Positions 43,893 to 53,684 of a stretch of 64,000 nt of DNA are shown here, piece by piece (position 1 is the stretch's first letter; each line of letters opens with the position of its first letter). Source of the DNA: Hypericum androsaemum. Lineage: Eukaryota; Streptophyta; Magnoliopsida; Malpighiales; Hypericaceae. A program made the translations under genes and the position numbers. The stretch lies in assembly GCA_963995505.1 (NCBI GenBank), contig OZ023189.1, forward strand, positions 18,561,495 through 18,625,494, in the 5' to 3' direction. Below the pieces are notes generated by a model that saw nothing but the letters and a program-made list of their open reading frames with translations, was not told the DNA's origin and ran no database searches.

Positions 43893-45744
43893 CTAGAAGA
43901 TGAAGACAACAACACTGTCGAGACTTGTGATTCTGAGCCACGCATTCTGATATCCACATAAGATTCCTGCTCCCTCAGCCTTATGCATGCAAAGAAGACA
44001 GCATAGTGGAGCTGCAAAATCAATGCGCATATATTTAGGCGATCATCATATGAATTGATAGACCAGTTTAAGCATGTGTTAAACGCACGCAGTAACCCCT
44101 CAAAAAGAAATTCTGATTCGTATGGATCATCATTTTTTAAGGAAAAAACCCCAAAACATGAAATTCTGTAGTCACTAAGCATCTTTGAGCAATAGAAAGA
44201 AGATACCTATTAATCGTTATAGAAATAAGAGATTTGAGTCGATGAAAGATCAACATGGAATAAAACAAGTTCTCAAAAGAATTACACCACTCAAATCTTT
44301 TTCATGATGAGCACCACCAATTTGAACACAGATTCACAATTCAGTAGGATAAGACCTAGATGGAAAGACTAACTATTTTCCAAACTATCGATTTACTCAA
44401 GAGTGTCAATATCCTAGTAAGATACCATCCTTCCCCGAGGAAACATGGGTGTATATGCTTCTATTATGAACGAACTACAAAACCATCTAGCTATCTCAGA
44501 ATCTGACCAAAAATGTAATGCACTTGGAGAAGTATGGAGCCAAAGGTGTATCGACAAGCACCAGCCTGTAAAGCTCTCTCATGTTTTGGGCAACAGCAAA
44601 AGTGTGGCGATGCTGAGGTAGAAAACAGGAATTTAAGTTCAGAAGATCAACAGAGAATTATCTTCAACAATGCAGCACAAATACGCAAGTGAAAAACCTG
44701 GCAAACATGCCCAATGGACGGCATTTCTCAAACAACTCCTGAACATCCCTCTCGTGCAAGGTTCCAGTGACAATCTAGACAACATTGTCTATCATGTGAC
44801 CATATCTGAAGAAAATGTAAGCATCAGTCTTTTACAATCAATAAATAGCAATAAACAACCACCTCCAAACATCGATCCAATGACCACGGGAAAAAAAAGC
44901 TGAGAAATCAAATTCAACCATGGAACTGGTGTAGTTAACCTTAGTTCTACTGATGCTCCATAAAGCATATGCTTGCAAAACCGAAATGTCGAGAAATCAT
45001 TTTTTTTTAAATGAGGCAGTTATACATGATGATGATATTCAACTTACAGCAAGAAACAAACCAAAAAAATCAATAATTCACAGAAACAAGCCGCTATAGC
45101 AAAAGAAGAATACAATGTACGTGCAGTCGAGAAATGTAGACAGCGGCTCCGTAGCTTGATACAACTTGTGCTTGTACTCATCTACCAGTTTCAGGGTGCA
45201 TTTATCCATGATGGTAGTTGTATGCAGTGGGGAAGGCTCTGCACGGACGTAAAACCAGCAATGCAACAATTACAAACCTCAGCATTCTCAAATCATTCTT
45301 CCTTCAAAGAATTGCACTACAAAACTCTAAGGTCAGCAACTGCACGAACCAGGGAACAAGGAAAGAAGAACACGTGATTCGACGATGCAAAAGAGGCTTC
45401 GGGGTAAAGCTACGAGAAGATCGCAACGCTCCGAACTAAAACCTAACACAACGAAACAACATTCAGACCACTCGGAAACCGCGAAATCCTAAACAAATTC
45501 GATCGCCAGAAATGAGATCACAACTCTACAATCAGAAATCTCGTTCAGTTGAAGGAAGCTAGAAGGTTACCGTTGTGGAGGTAGGGGCCGTACTCGGTGG
45601 CGGAGAGGTGCATCTTGATGTCGTCTAGGGTTTCGCACTGGCAGAGATTGTTGTAGTCGGGCGGCGGTCAGGAGGCCGGACCGGTAACCCCTTACGATCG
45701 CCTCCTCCGTGGACGTTAAACGTCATCGCTTCGAATCCGTACAT
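43893..45744 (-). pseudogene. V-type proton ATPase subunit d gene remnant
   Basis: Minus-strand pieces in order: exon at 45571-45744 (MYGFEAMTFNVHGG, later [20 protein letters not shown] in a shifted frame), about 45125-45238 (EPSPLHTTTIMDKCTLKLVD, EYKHKLYQATEPLSTFL), about 44700-44805 (YGHMIDNVV, stop, IVTGTLHERDVQELFEKC), and 43893-44011 (LHYAVFFACIRLREQE, then NLMWISECVAQN in another frame, final DSVVVFIF stop). The subunit belongs to the V1-Vo stalk of vacuolar proton pumps. Small deletions in the first and last exons, one nonsense codon and absence of the middle exons show it is dead. Introns are retained, so it arose from genomic DNA, not from mRNA. Confidence 0.88.
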
Positions 45745-45974
45745 TTTCTTCCCTCCTCCGTTTCTCCCCTTTTCCCTCTCCATCTGTGAGGATCGGACCT
45801 GGCCCGTGTTGCTTCGAGAAGCTGGGAAGATTAATGATTACAAGGGGATTGTAAAATTTTTTTGGGCAAATTACTGTCGCTCGTATTTGACTATTTAGTC
45901 CCCCGTATTTCAAAAATTATTCTCCCGTCCTCTGTATTTAATTTTATTATACGTTCGGGTCCCACGCTGACATC

Positions 45975-46096
45975 GGTATCTGGGGAATAAGCATCGGCTA
46001 ACTCTGTGCCAGCAGCCGCGGTAAGACAGAAGATACAAGCGTTATCCGGAATGATTGGGCGTAAAGCGTCTGTAGGTGACTTTTTAAGTCCGCCGT
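45975..46096 (+). pseudogene. Plastid 16S rRNA gene fragment (NUPT), 530-loop region
   Basis: The stretch includes GTGCCAGCAGCCGCGGTAAG, GCGTTATCCGGAATGATTGG and GCGTAAAGCGTCTGTAGGTG, which is the universally conserved 530 loop of 16S rRNA in its chloroplast form (ATGATTGGGCG, GGTAAGACAG). It begins and ends abruptly inside the left TIR of element B (after CACGCTGACATC, before TTTTTTCATTGAAATGAC). Compared with the plastid sequence as I know it, AGACAGAAGATACAAG and GGTGACTTTT carry G-to-A changes, typical decay of methylated nuclear plastid DNA. About 122 bases; not a functional rRNA gene. Confidence 0.93.
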
Positions 46097-46330
46097 TTTT
46101 TTCATTGAAATGACAAAACTACCCTCTTCCGATCCAGTCTCCGACGATGTTTTCAAAGCAGCGGTTACCTCCCTCTTCTCTATCCCCTCCCAGTCATCGA
46201 TTCTCGCAGTTTATCGGCGGCACGAAGCTCTATCTCTGGTGGCCTCCCACCCCGTAACCAAATCAACTTGAGAGGTGGGGTGGGGGAGGCAGAGAGAGAG
46301 ATGGTGGCCTCGTGAGCTTGGCGGCGAGTG

Positions 46331-46405
46331 GATCTCGCCTACCATGTGGACCATGTCGGAGCCAGCGAAGTCGATGACCCCAGTCCCGAAGAGGAGGTCG
46401 CCCAC
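46331..46405 (-). pseudogene. Captured AMT1 ammonium transporter fragment
   Basis: Minus-strand reading GDLLFGTGVIDFAGSDMVHM then VGEI corresponds to a membrane-segment signature of plant AMT1 ammonium transporters (FGTGVIDFAGSG.VHM.GG). Gly after SG is replaced by Asp and the match ends after about 24 codons. It lies inside Mutator-like element B, so it is a captured piece. The flanking 46.4-46.9 kb may hold more captured sequence that I cannot identify. Confidence 0.75.
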
Positions 46406-47909
46406 CCTTCTGGAGACCAGAACCAGTGGGAGACGAAATCAGAGCCCCATCGAAGGAGACTGACTGCCCCGAGAGGATGACGTGCTCAACGCGTGTAGTG
46501 GTTTGGGACGATTGAGGGGAAGAGAACGGCGATGGTGGTGTGTTTGGTTTGTTCGGAGATGACGAGGTTCTTTTCGCTGGTTGTGAGAACGACATAATCG
46601 AGTTCTGCTTGGTCGATTGAACTTCCTTGGAGACCTGTTCGGAAGATTCATTTTCATTCACTTGATTTTTGATTGGATTGGTTTGGGTACCCGAGGATTG
46701 GTTTCTGGGTGGTGAGGGAGATGAGGTCGGCGGGATCTCAATTTGTTCAGTTTCTGGATTGGTTTAGGTACCCACTACCAATCGAGGTCGGCGGTGAGGG
46801 AGATGAGGTCGTGGTTGGCGGTGAGGTTGTCGCGATGACGCCGGTGAGTTTGTTGTGGATTTTACGAAGGTATAAACCGTTTCCCCTTTGCTCGACGTCG
46901 CCGGAATGAACTTTTCCGCCAGCGGCGAGAAAGATATCGGATCTGAGGAAGGGGGTGATTTTTTTTAAGGGTACTTTAGTCATTTCAATGACAAAAAAAA
47001 TTGCCGACGTCAACGAGGAACTCGAGAGTATAATAAAATCAAATACGGGGAACGGGAAAATAATTTTTGATACACGGGAGAGTAAATCGTCGATTTAGTC
47101 AAACAGAGAGATACCATAGTAATTTGTCTTTCTTGTGCTTATTTTATTTTATTTTTTAGCTGTGAGGTGGATTTTCGAAATATAGTATGATTAATTATTA
47201 AACCGGTAAGGGGCCAGGTTTCCTCGTAAAAGGGCAAATTACTGTGGTATTTTTTATGTTTGATTAAATCGACGATTTTGTCCCCCGTATTTTAAAAATT
47301 ATTTTCATGTCCTCGTCTTTGCTTTTATTATACGTTTGGGTCTCTCGCTGATGTCATCAATTATTTTTTTCATTTTTGCCATTAAAATGACCAAAATACC
47401 CATAGAAAACAAAAAAAATTCTCATTCATCTCCTCCCTCTCTTCCTCCGGTGAACTTCCGATCAAAGGAGCCACTAAACATTCAAAAGTCATCGCCACCG
47501 GCTACATCAATCACCCTCTTCCTCCCTCTCGTCACCGTCGAGTCCTGCAAGGAACACACATACAAAACCTATCGCCATTTCCCACAGAAAGGTTGCTCTC
47601 AATCCCGACGACGAATTCCCAAATTCCTCACGTCACCTGACCCTTCCGTTGCCGCAATGGGACTTGAACCTCGTCTCTCAAAGCTTCTCCCATCTCTGAC
47701 GCCCGGCGTCGTCTTCCACCTCTCATCTCCCTGAAGTGGACCACTTCAACGTGGTGTGATGCCACGACATGTATGACCACAACCACGATATCCAGGTCCT
47801 TCTTGAGTGATTTGATGGTGGGTATCTTGACCAGTGGTGCGATGACTTCGTCCCAAGAAGATGGTGGCCGGCAACCCTAGACGACGTTGCCCATGAGAGA
47901 ATTAGGGAT

Positions 47910-49971
47910 TGTTGCGGGGATAAGTGAACAAGTAACTCGAGACGGATCCGGAGTAGTCGTCCCAAGGTCGGTCTAACTAAGCTAGGCTAGGCTAAGCTAT
48001 GAACTACGGACTACGGGCTAAGGAAAGGAAAAGCAACAATGATAAGTAAAAGTAAAGTAGTTGTTGTTTGATGTGTTGGTGATTGATGTTCGTTCTCTTG
48101 CTCGAGCCCTCCTTATATAGAGTGTCTTGACCTAACCTCCGCGCCTTCACAATAGGAAATCATAAACAGCCTCTAAGACCTTCGGCTCCAAGTCTCAATC
48201 CCGAGAGATCCGCTTCAAATTATTTGTTCCTAACATGACGGGATCCTCTCGGCTCAATACAAGCCGTCTTCCTTAAATGAGCAAATCCCATCCTCGGATA
48301 AGAAGCTTTCAAAACGTGACGACCAAGCGATCGCGGCCTAAAGAGGAACTTACCAAGTCTTGCCAAATATTGAGAATCTCGGCTCAAGTTAGGAAAATAT
48401 AGATCGTTTTGACCTTCTCGAATCTCCCACGCAAAATCTTGACTCAAGTCCGTCATCGCCCAAGACGGACATCTCGTCAGGCCCAAAGTGAATCTCAAAA
48501 TGGGCTCAAGCTAACGGCCTCCTCAACCAAAGTGGACCTATTCTCGGAATCGCCTTCCCGCCTACGAAGGTCAAATGAGCTTCCCGCTCGGGTCCAAGTT
48601 GGCTTCTCATCTTCGGCTTCTCGCTCGGTTTCTTGCCTTAGGCTCCTCACTCATCTTCTCGCCTTAAGCTTCCCGCCTTAGGTTTCTCGCTCAGCTTCCC
48701 ACCTTAGGCTTCTCACTCGGCCTCTTGCCGTAGGCCTCTCACTCGGCCTCTCGCCACTCGGCCTCTCGCTTGGCTTTTGGCCACTCGGCCTCTCGCCGTA
48801 GGCCTCTCACCGTAGGCCTCTCGCTCGGCCTCTCGCCGTAGGCCTCTCGCCACTCGGCCTCTCGCCATAGGCCTCTCACTCGGCCTCTCGCCACTCGGCC
48901 TCTAGCCGTAGGCCTCTCACTCGGCTCCTCGCTCGTGCCTCCTACCGGCCTCTCGCCTATTTGAGTCAGACGAGTTTCTCGGTAGGACTCGGCCATGTTG
49001 GTGAGAGGAGCCTCTCGCCCGGCTCACCAACATGAGCGAAAAGAATCTCTCGCTTGATCTCGCCTTCGTGGGCGAGAGGAGCCTCTCGCCTGGCTCACCA
49101 ACGTGAGCGAGAAGAGCCCTCGCTCGGTCTCGCCTACGTGGGCGAGAGGAGCCTCTCGCCCGGGCTCCTTATTTCGACGAGCCCGAGCCAATTCCCGCAC
49201 ATACGGAGATAGATCATCATCACTCCGAGATGCCCAACTCGGACATCTTACTTAGCGGGCCGAGGTGCCCAACTCGGACATATCGACCTCACAAGCCGAA
49301 GTGTCCAACCCGGACACATCACTTCACGGATCAAGGCACCTTTCCCGGATATATCGACTTCACGTACCGAAGTGCCCAACCCGAACATATCGACTTCATG
49401 TACTGAAGTGTCCAACCCGGATATATCGACTTCACGGACTGAAGTGTCCAACCCGGACATATCGACCTCACTGGCCGAAGAGCTCGGCGTTCACCCGGAC
49501 ATCCAACTTCGAGGGCACAACCCAGACATCCCGGATGACTTTGGAGATAGGACATCCACTCGAATTTCAAGGATGGGGCGCCCACTCAGACTTCAAGGAT
49601 GGGACGCCTACTCGGACTTCACGGATGGGGCATCCACCTTCGAACTCAGAGCAAATATCCGTGTTAAACTTTATTTTTGACCTCCTTCTAGGCAGGCGAG
49701 AAGCTGACCGAACCGGGAGCTTTGGTCTTGGAAGCCTTCTATCATCACCGATTTCGACCAAGTAAGACCATCTTCGGACTCGATGGAGGGAAGACCATCG
49801 ACAACCTCTTTCCAACTCAAAACTGGAAGTGATTGCTTTGAGATAACACCACCCACCGATCACTTCCAGACCACATCGGTCACCGGTCAACCGGTCACTC
49901 GATCACCTTGCGACCACTCCGGGTACCTCAAAATATATTGACAATATCGAGATTATTTTTATGCCTCAACA
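47910..49971 (-). repeat. Intact LTR (3' LTR) rich in internal tandem repeats
   Basis: Contains a minisatellite of GGCCTCTCGCC(ACTC/GTA) units at about 48660-48960, a roughly 60-base repeat with GAGCGAGAAGAATCTCTCGC at 49010-49160, a roughly 33-base repeat with CCGGACATATCGACTTCA at 49230-49470, and short repeats of TTCAAGGATGGGG near 49560-49630. The same repeats occur in the second LTR. Open frames across these arrays are repeat artefacts. Confidence 0.85.
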
Positions 49972-50218
49972 ATGCCCCCCGCACGTTAACGCTTCGGTAC
50001 GATCAGGCGAGAAGCGTTGACGTGGTCCTTCATCTCCGGTTGGCATCCATCAGCTAAGTTAGAATGAAGACGAGCAGCTTGAAGAGATCTAGGCCGTCTA
50101 CCCGGCCGACTTATAGGGTGACAAGGTAAAAACCTTCGATCGCCTTGTCACCTCACTTATTGCTTCATTCCCTATAAGTAAGGGGGAATACTTGCCCCCC
50201 GGGTGTGGCACTAATCAG

Positions 50219-51781
50219 TCATTGGGTTAAAAGGATGTTCCGCTTGACCGAACTTGCACACCAGGTAAACCTGCCATCTACGTTGCTCCAGACCACCCTT
50301 ATTGGTATTGTGGTTCTGTCATTGAAGGTCGCCTCTATGTTGCATATGGCCGGGATGAATGGACATGCATCGGCCATCATAATCTCCACCTTTCCATCTG
50401 ACTTCCACCGGATTGGACATTGGTGGATGGAAGATGGGATTATCGGACCGGAGCAAATCAAGTCTCGCCCTTTTCCGTTAAGGTTGGTCATGACCATGCC
50501 AGTCGGGCTGACATCCTCTTTTTCCTTATTGTGATCCCTGAGGAGCAACTGAAGAAAGGTGTTCGCCACACCCATGCCATCCATGGGTACTCTCTTGATC
50601 GGCTCCCCAAGCATATGAACCGTGATGCAAAGAGGTTTTTTGCATCCGCCTATTCTTTGGGTTGGCCTCACAATAGTGACGTTGCCATTAAAGGCTTCCA
50701 AAATAGGAACGACATAGGACATCTCTCCTATCTGATGCTTAGGTGTACCTTCCTCACTCATGTCCCCCTTCAGATGACTGGGTTGGTTGAGTTTTGGCTT
50801 AAAGATGGATGGGAGGGTGAACAACTTATTGATCGACACCTTGTTTGGGAAGTCTCCAAACTTAACATAACCAATGTCAAGACTGACCGAGACATCTTTT
50901 TCCTTCCAATCGTCCTTGCCCTCACGAAGGTTACTTTCCCTGGAATGGATCTCGCTTTTCGCTTTGGGTACCCACTCCCGGATCAACTTCTTGTGTAGGT
51001 TTTTAGGTGCCTTTAGTCGAACCTCCTTGATGTGCTTGAGATCCTTTCCCTTGATTGTCTTAGAGGGTTCAACCTTCTTGACATGGCCTTGAGTCCAGGC
51101 CGGTTGGTGTGTCACCCATGGGCTAACTAGAAGGACATTTTGCTCTATCAGCTTGGCCCTTTGTTCCACAAGTTACCTTTCGAGATCCTTGATAACTTGC
51201 TTTCGTTTTTGGACCTTCCTCTCAAGGCGACGTCTCTGGGTCTTAGTCAAGATGTCTCGTACTGGTAGATCAAGAGTGACCCACTTATCTCTCAGCCAGT
51301 TGAAGGTATACTGGCGTGGGTTGGACCCGTCTTGAAGGTCCACCTTGACACGGGGATGGCAGAGCCTCCATGCCTCATTGGCTTTACTCGGACGGTAGAA
51401 CTTCTGAGTCCTTGGGATGCCGCTATCGGGTGGTCGTCCTTGACCCCTGAGTCTTGCCCTCCGGGTCTTGGGGTTGACCTTCCCTTGCTTAGGGCCATTG
51501 GCTCCCCTCGGATGAAAGAAATTTTGAGCCTTCGGGACACCATTATCGGGTGGCCGTCCTTGCCCCCCGAGTCTTTCCCTTCGGGTCTTAGGATAAGCCT
51601 TTGCTTTCTTAGGGTCCGGCCATCCTTGTCTCCCGAGCCTTTCCCTCCAGGTTTTGGGGTCGGCCTTTGTTGGCTTTGGCCTCTCTCCTTTTTGGCTTCG
51701 TTGGATGCCAATCATAGCAACGGAAGTACTCGTGGGGAGGTTGACTATCGGTTGCCCCCCAAGACATTGATGTGAAGCCAA
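50219..51781 (-). pseudogene. Retrotransposon gag/protease-like frame, one stop codon
   Basis: One frame from 51781 to 50219, interrupted only by a TAA at 51173. The first part contains four imperfect repeats of the type PKTRRERLGGQGRPPDNGVP. The second part has VRPTQRIGGCKKPLCITVHM, MDGMGVANTFLQLLL and SGPIIPSSIHQ..., in the order of the retropepsin-like region and the following conserved VPSTLHQ segment of plant gypsy elements; the catalytic D-S/T-G is not canonical (MDGMG). The frame stops 240 bases before the polypurine tract, so reverse transcriptase, RNase H and integrase are absent. Replication would need proteins from a related autonomous element. Confidence 0.65.
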
Positions 51782-51969
51782 ACCCTCAAATTGAGAGAGT
51801 TGAGGTTGTCCTTCCGTCCCTTGTTGTTAGGTAGATCCGAACACCAGTTGACGGTTGATGTCATCCTCATCGAGCTCTCCTTGTCGGTTGACGTCATCCT
51901 CATCGAGCTCATCATCCTCATCGAGAGCATCATCCTCATTAAGCTTTTCTTGTCCATTGACGTTATCGG

Positions 51970-53684
51970 CCGAGTGAGAGGCCTACGGCAAGAGGCCGAG
52001 TGGGAAGCCTAAGGTGGGAAGCTGAGCGAGAAACCTAAGGCGGGAAGCCTAAGGCGAGAAGACGAGTGAGGAGCATAAGGCAAGAAACCGAGCGAGAATC
52101 CGAAGATGAGAAGCCAACTTGGACCCGAGCGGGAAGCTCATTTGACCTTCGTAGGCGGGAAGGCGATTCTGAGAATAGGTCCACTTTGATTGAGGAGGCC
52201 GTTAGCTTGAGCCCATTTTGAGATTCACTTTGGGCCTGACGAGATGTCCGTCTTGGGCGATGACAGACTTGAGTCAAGATTTTGCGTGGGAGATTCGAGA
52301 AGGTCAAAACGATCTATATTTTCCTAACTTGAGCCGAGATTCTCAATATTTGGCAAGACTTGGTAAGTTCCTCTTTAGGCCGCCATAGGCCTCTCGCTCG
52401 GCCTCTCGCCGTAGGTCTCTCGCCACTCGGCCTCTCGCCGTAGGCCTCTCGCCACTCGGCCTCTCGCCGTAGGCCTCTCGCCACTCGGCCTCTCGCCATA
52501 GGCTTCTCACTCGGCCTCTCGCCACTCGGCCTCTCACCGTAGGCCTCTCACTCGGCTCCTCGCTCGTGCCTCCTACCGGCCTCTCGCCTATTTGAGTCAG
52601 ACGAGTTTCTCGATAGGACTCGGCCGTGTGGGTGAGAGGAGCCTCTCGCCCGGGCTCACCAACGTGAGCGAGAAGAATCTCTCGCTCGATCTCGCCTTCG
52701 TGGGCGAGAGGAGCCTCTCGTCCGGCTCACCTACGTGAGCGAAAAGAATCTCTCGCTTGATCTCGCCTTCGTGGGTGAGAGGAGCCTCTCGCCTGGCTCA
52801 TCAACGTGAGCGAGAAGAGCCCTCGCTCGGTCTCGCCTACGTGGGCGAGAGGAGCCTATCGCCCGGGCTTCTTATTTCGACGAGCCCGAGCCAATTCCCA
52901 CACATACGGAGATAGAGCGTCATCACTCCGAGACATTAATTTCGTACTTCAAGTGGGCCGAGTGGTCCAACTCGGACATCTTACTTAGCGGGCCGAGGTG
53001 CCCAACTCGGACATATCGACCTCACAAGCCGAAGCGTCCAACCCGGACACATCACTTCACGGATCAAGGCACCTTTCCCGGATATATCGACTTCACGTAC
53101 CGAAGTGCCCAATCCGGACATATCGACTTCATGTACTGAAGTGTCCAACCCGGACATATCGACTTCACTGACTGAAGTGTCCAACCCGGACATATCGACC
53201 TCACGGGCCGAAGAGCTCGGCGTTCACCCGGACATCCAACTTAGAGGGCACAACCCAGACATCCCGGATGACTTTGGAGATAGGACATCCACTCGGATTT
53301 CAAGGATGGGGCGCCCACTCAGACTTCAAGGATGGGACGCCCACTCGGACTTCACGGATGGGGCGTCCACCTTCGAACTCAGAGCAAATATCCGTGTTAA
53401 ACTACATTTTTGACCTCCTTCCAGGCAGGCGAGAAGCTGACCGAACCGGAAGCTTTGGTCTTGGAAGTCTTCTATCATCACCGGTTTCGACCAAGTAAGA
53501 CCATCTTCGGACTCGATGGAGGGAAGACCAAACCTCTTTCCAACTCAAAACTAGAAGTGATTGCTTTGAGACAACACCACCCACCGATCACTTTCAGACC
53601 ACATCGATCACCCGATCACCTTGCGACCACACCGGATACCTCAAAATATATTGACAATATCGAGATTATTTTTGTGCCTCAACA
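51970..53684. repeat. Second LTR with inverted distal segment
   Basis: 52379-53684 matches 48730-49971 in the same orientation. 51970-52378 matches 48345-48740 in the opposite orientation. Both junctions fall in GGCC-containing repeat units (TCTTTAGGCCG/CCATAGGCC and GTTATCGGCC/GAGTGAGAGG), so the inversion probably arose by recombination or microhomology between minisatellite units. Confidence 0.85.

Larger units (their letters stand above)
45864..47129. mobile_element. Mutator-like element B with plastid 16S fragment and AMT1 fragment
   Basis: Left TIR begins GGGCAAATTACTGTCGCTCG; the right arm is its inverse, ending GTAATTTGTCT near 47129, with GACTAAATCGACGATTTA, TATTTGATTTTATTATAC and TGACAAAA phrases in inverse order. 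TIR about 130 bases before interruption. The interior holds the two foreign fragments listed separately. No clean 9-bp duplication was found around this element alone; see the finding on its relation to element C. Confidence 0.75.
47910..53684 (-). mobile_element. Non-autonomous Ty3/gypsy-like LTR retrotransposon with rearranged 5' LTR
   Basis: Flanked by GGGAT at 47905-47909 and 53685-53689 (5-bp target duplication). Termini on the plus strand are TGTTGCGGGG and CCTCAACA, so the LTR has TGTTG..CAACA ends. The full LTR is 47910-49971 (2,062 bp). A polypurine tract (minus strand GCGGGGGGCAT at 49972-49982) abuts it, so the element runs on the minus strand and this is the 3' LTR. The other LTR is 52379-53684 in normal orientation plus its distal 400 bases inverted (51970-52378); the outermost 400 bases and any primer site are missing. 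The interior (2.0 kb) has one gag/protease-like frame and no reverse transcriptase or integrase. Confidence 0.87.

Noticed and set aside
45975..46096. A 16S rRNA gene
   Set aside because: Only about 122 bases of the 530-loop region are present, embedded in a transposon end; it is a nuclear plastid DNA fragment.
48739..49765. Open frames across the LTR (Arg/Glu-rich and CPTRTYR-like repeats)
   Set aside because: They follow tandem repeat arrays in the LTR and appear in several frames and on both strands.
50205..50998. Plus-strand frames opposite the gag/protease-like frame
   Set aside because: They are antisense shadows; the minus-strand frame agrees with the orientation given by the polypurine tract and shows gypsy-like motifs.
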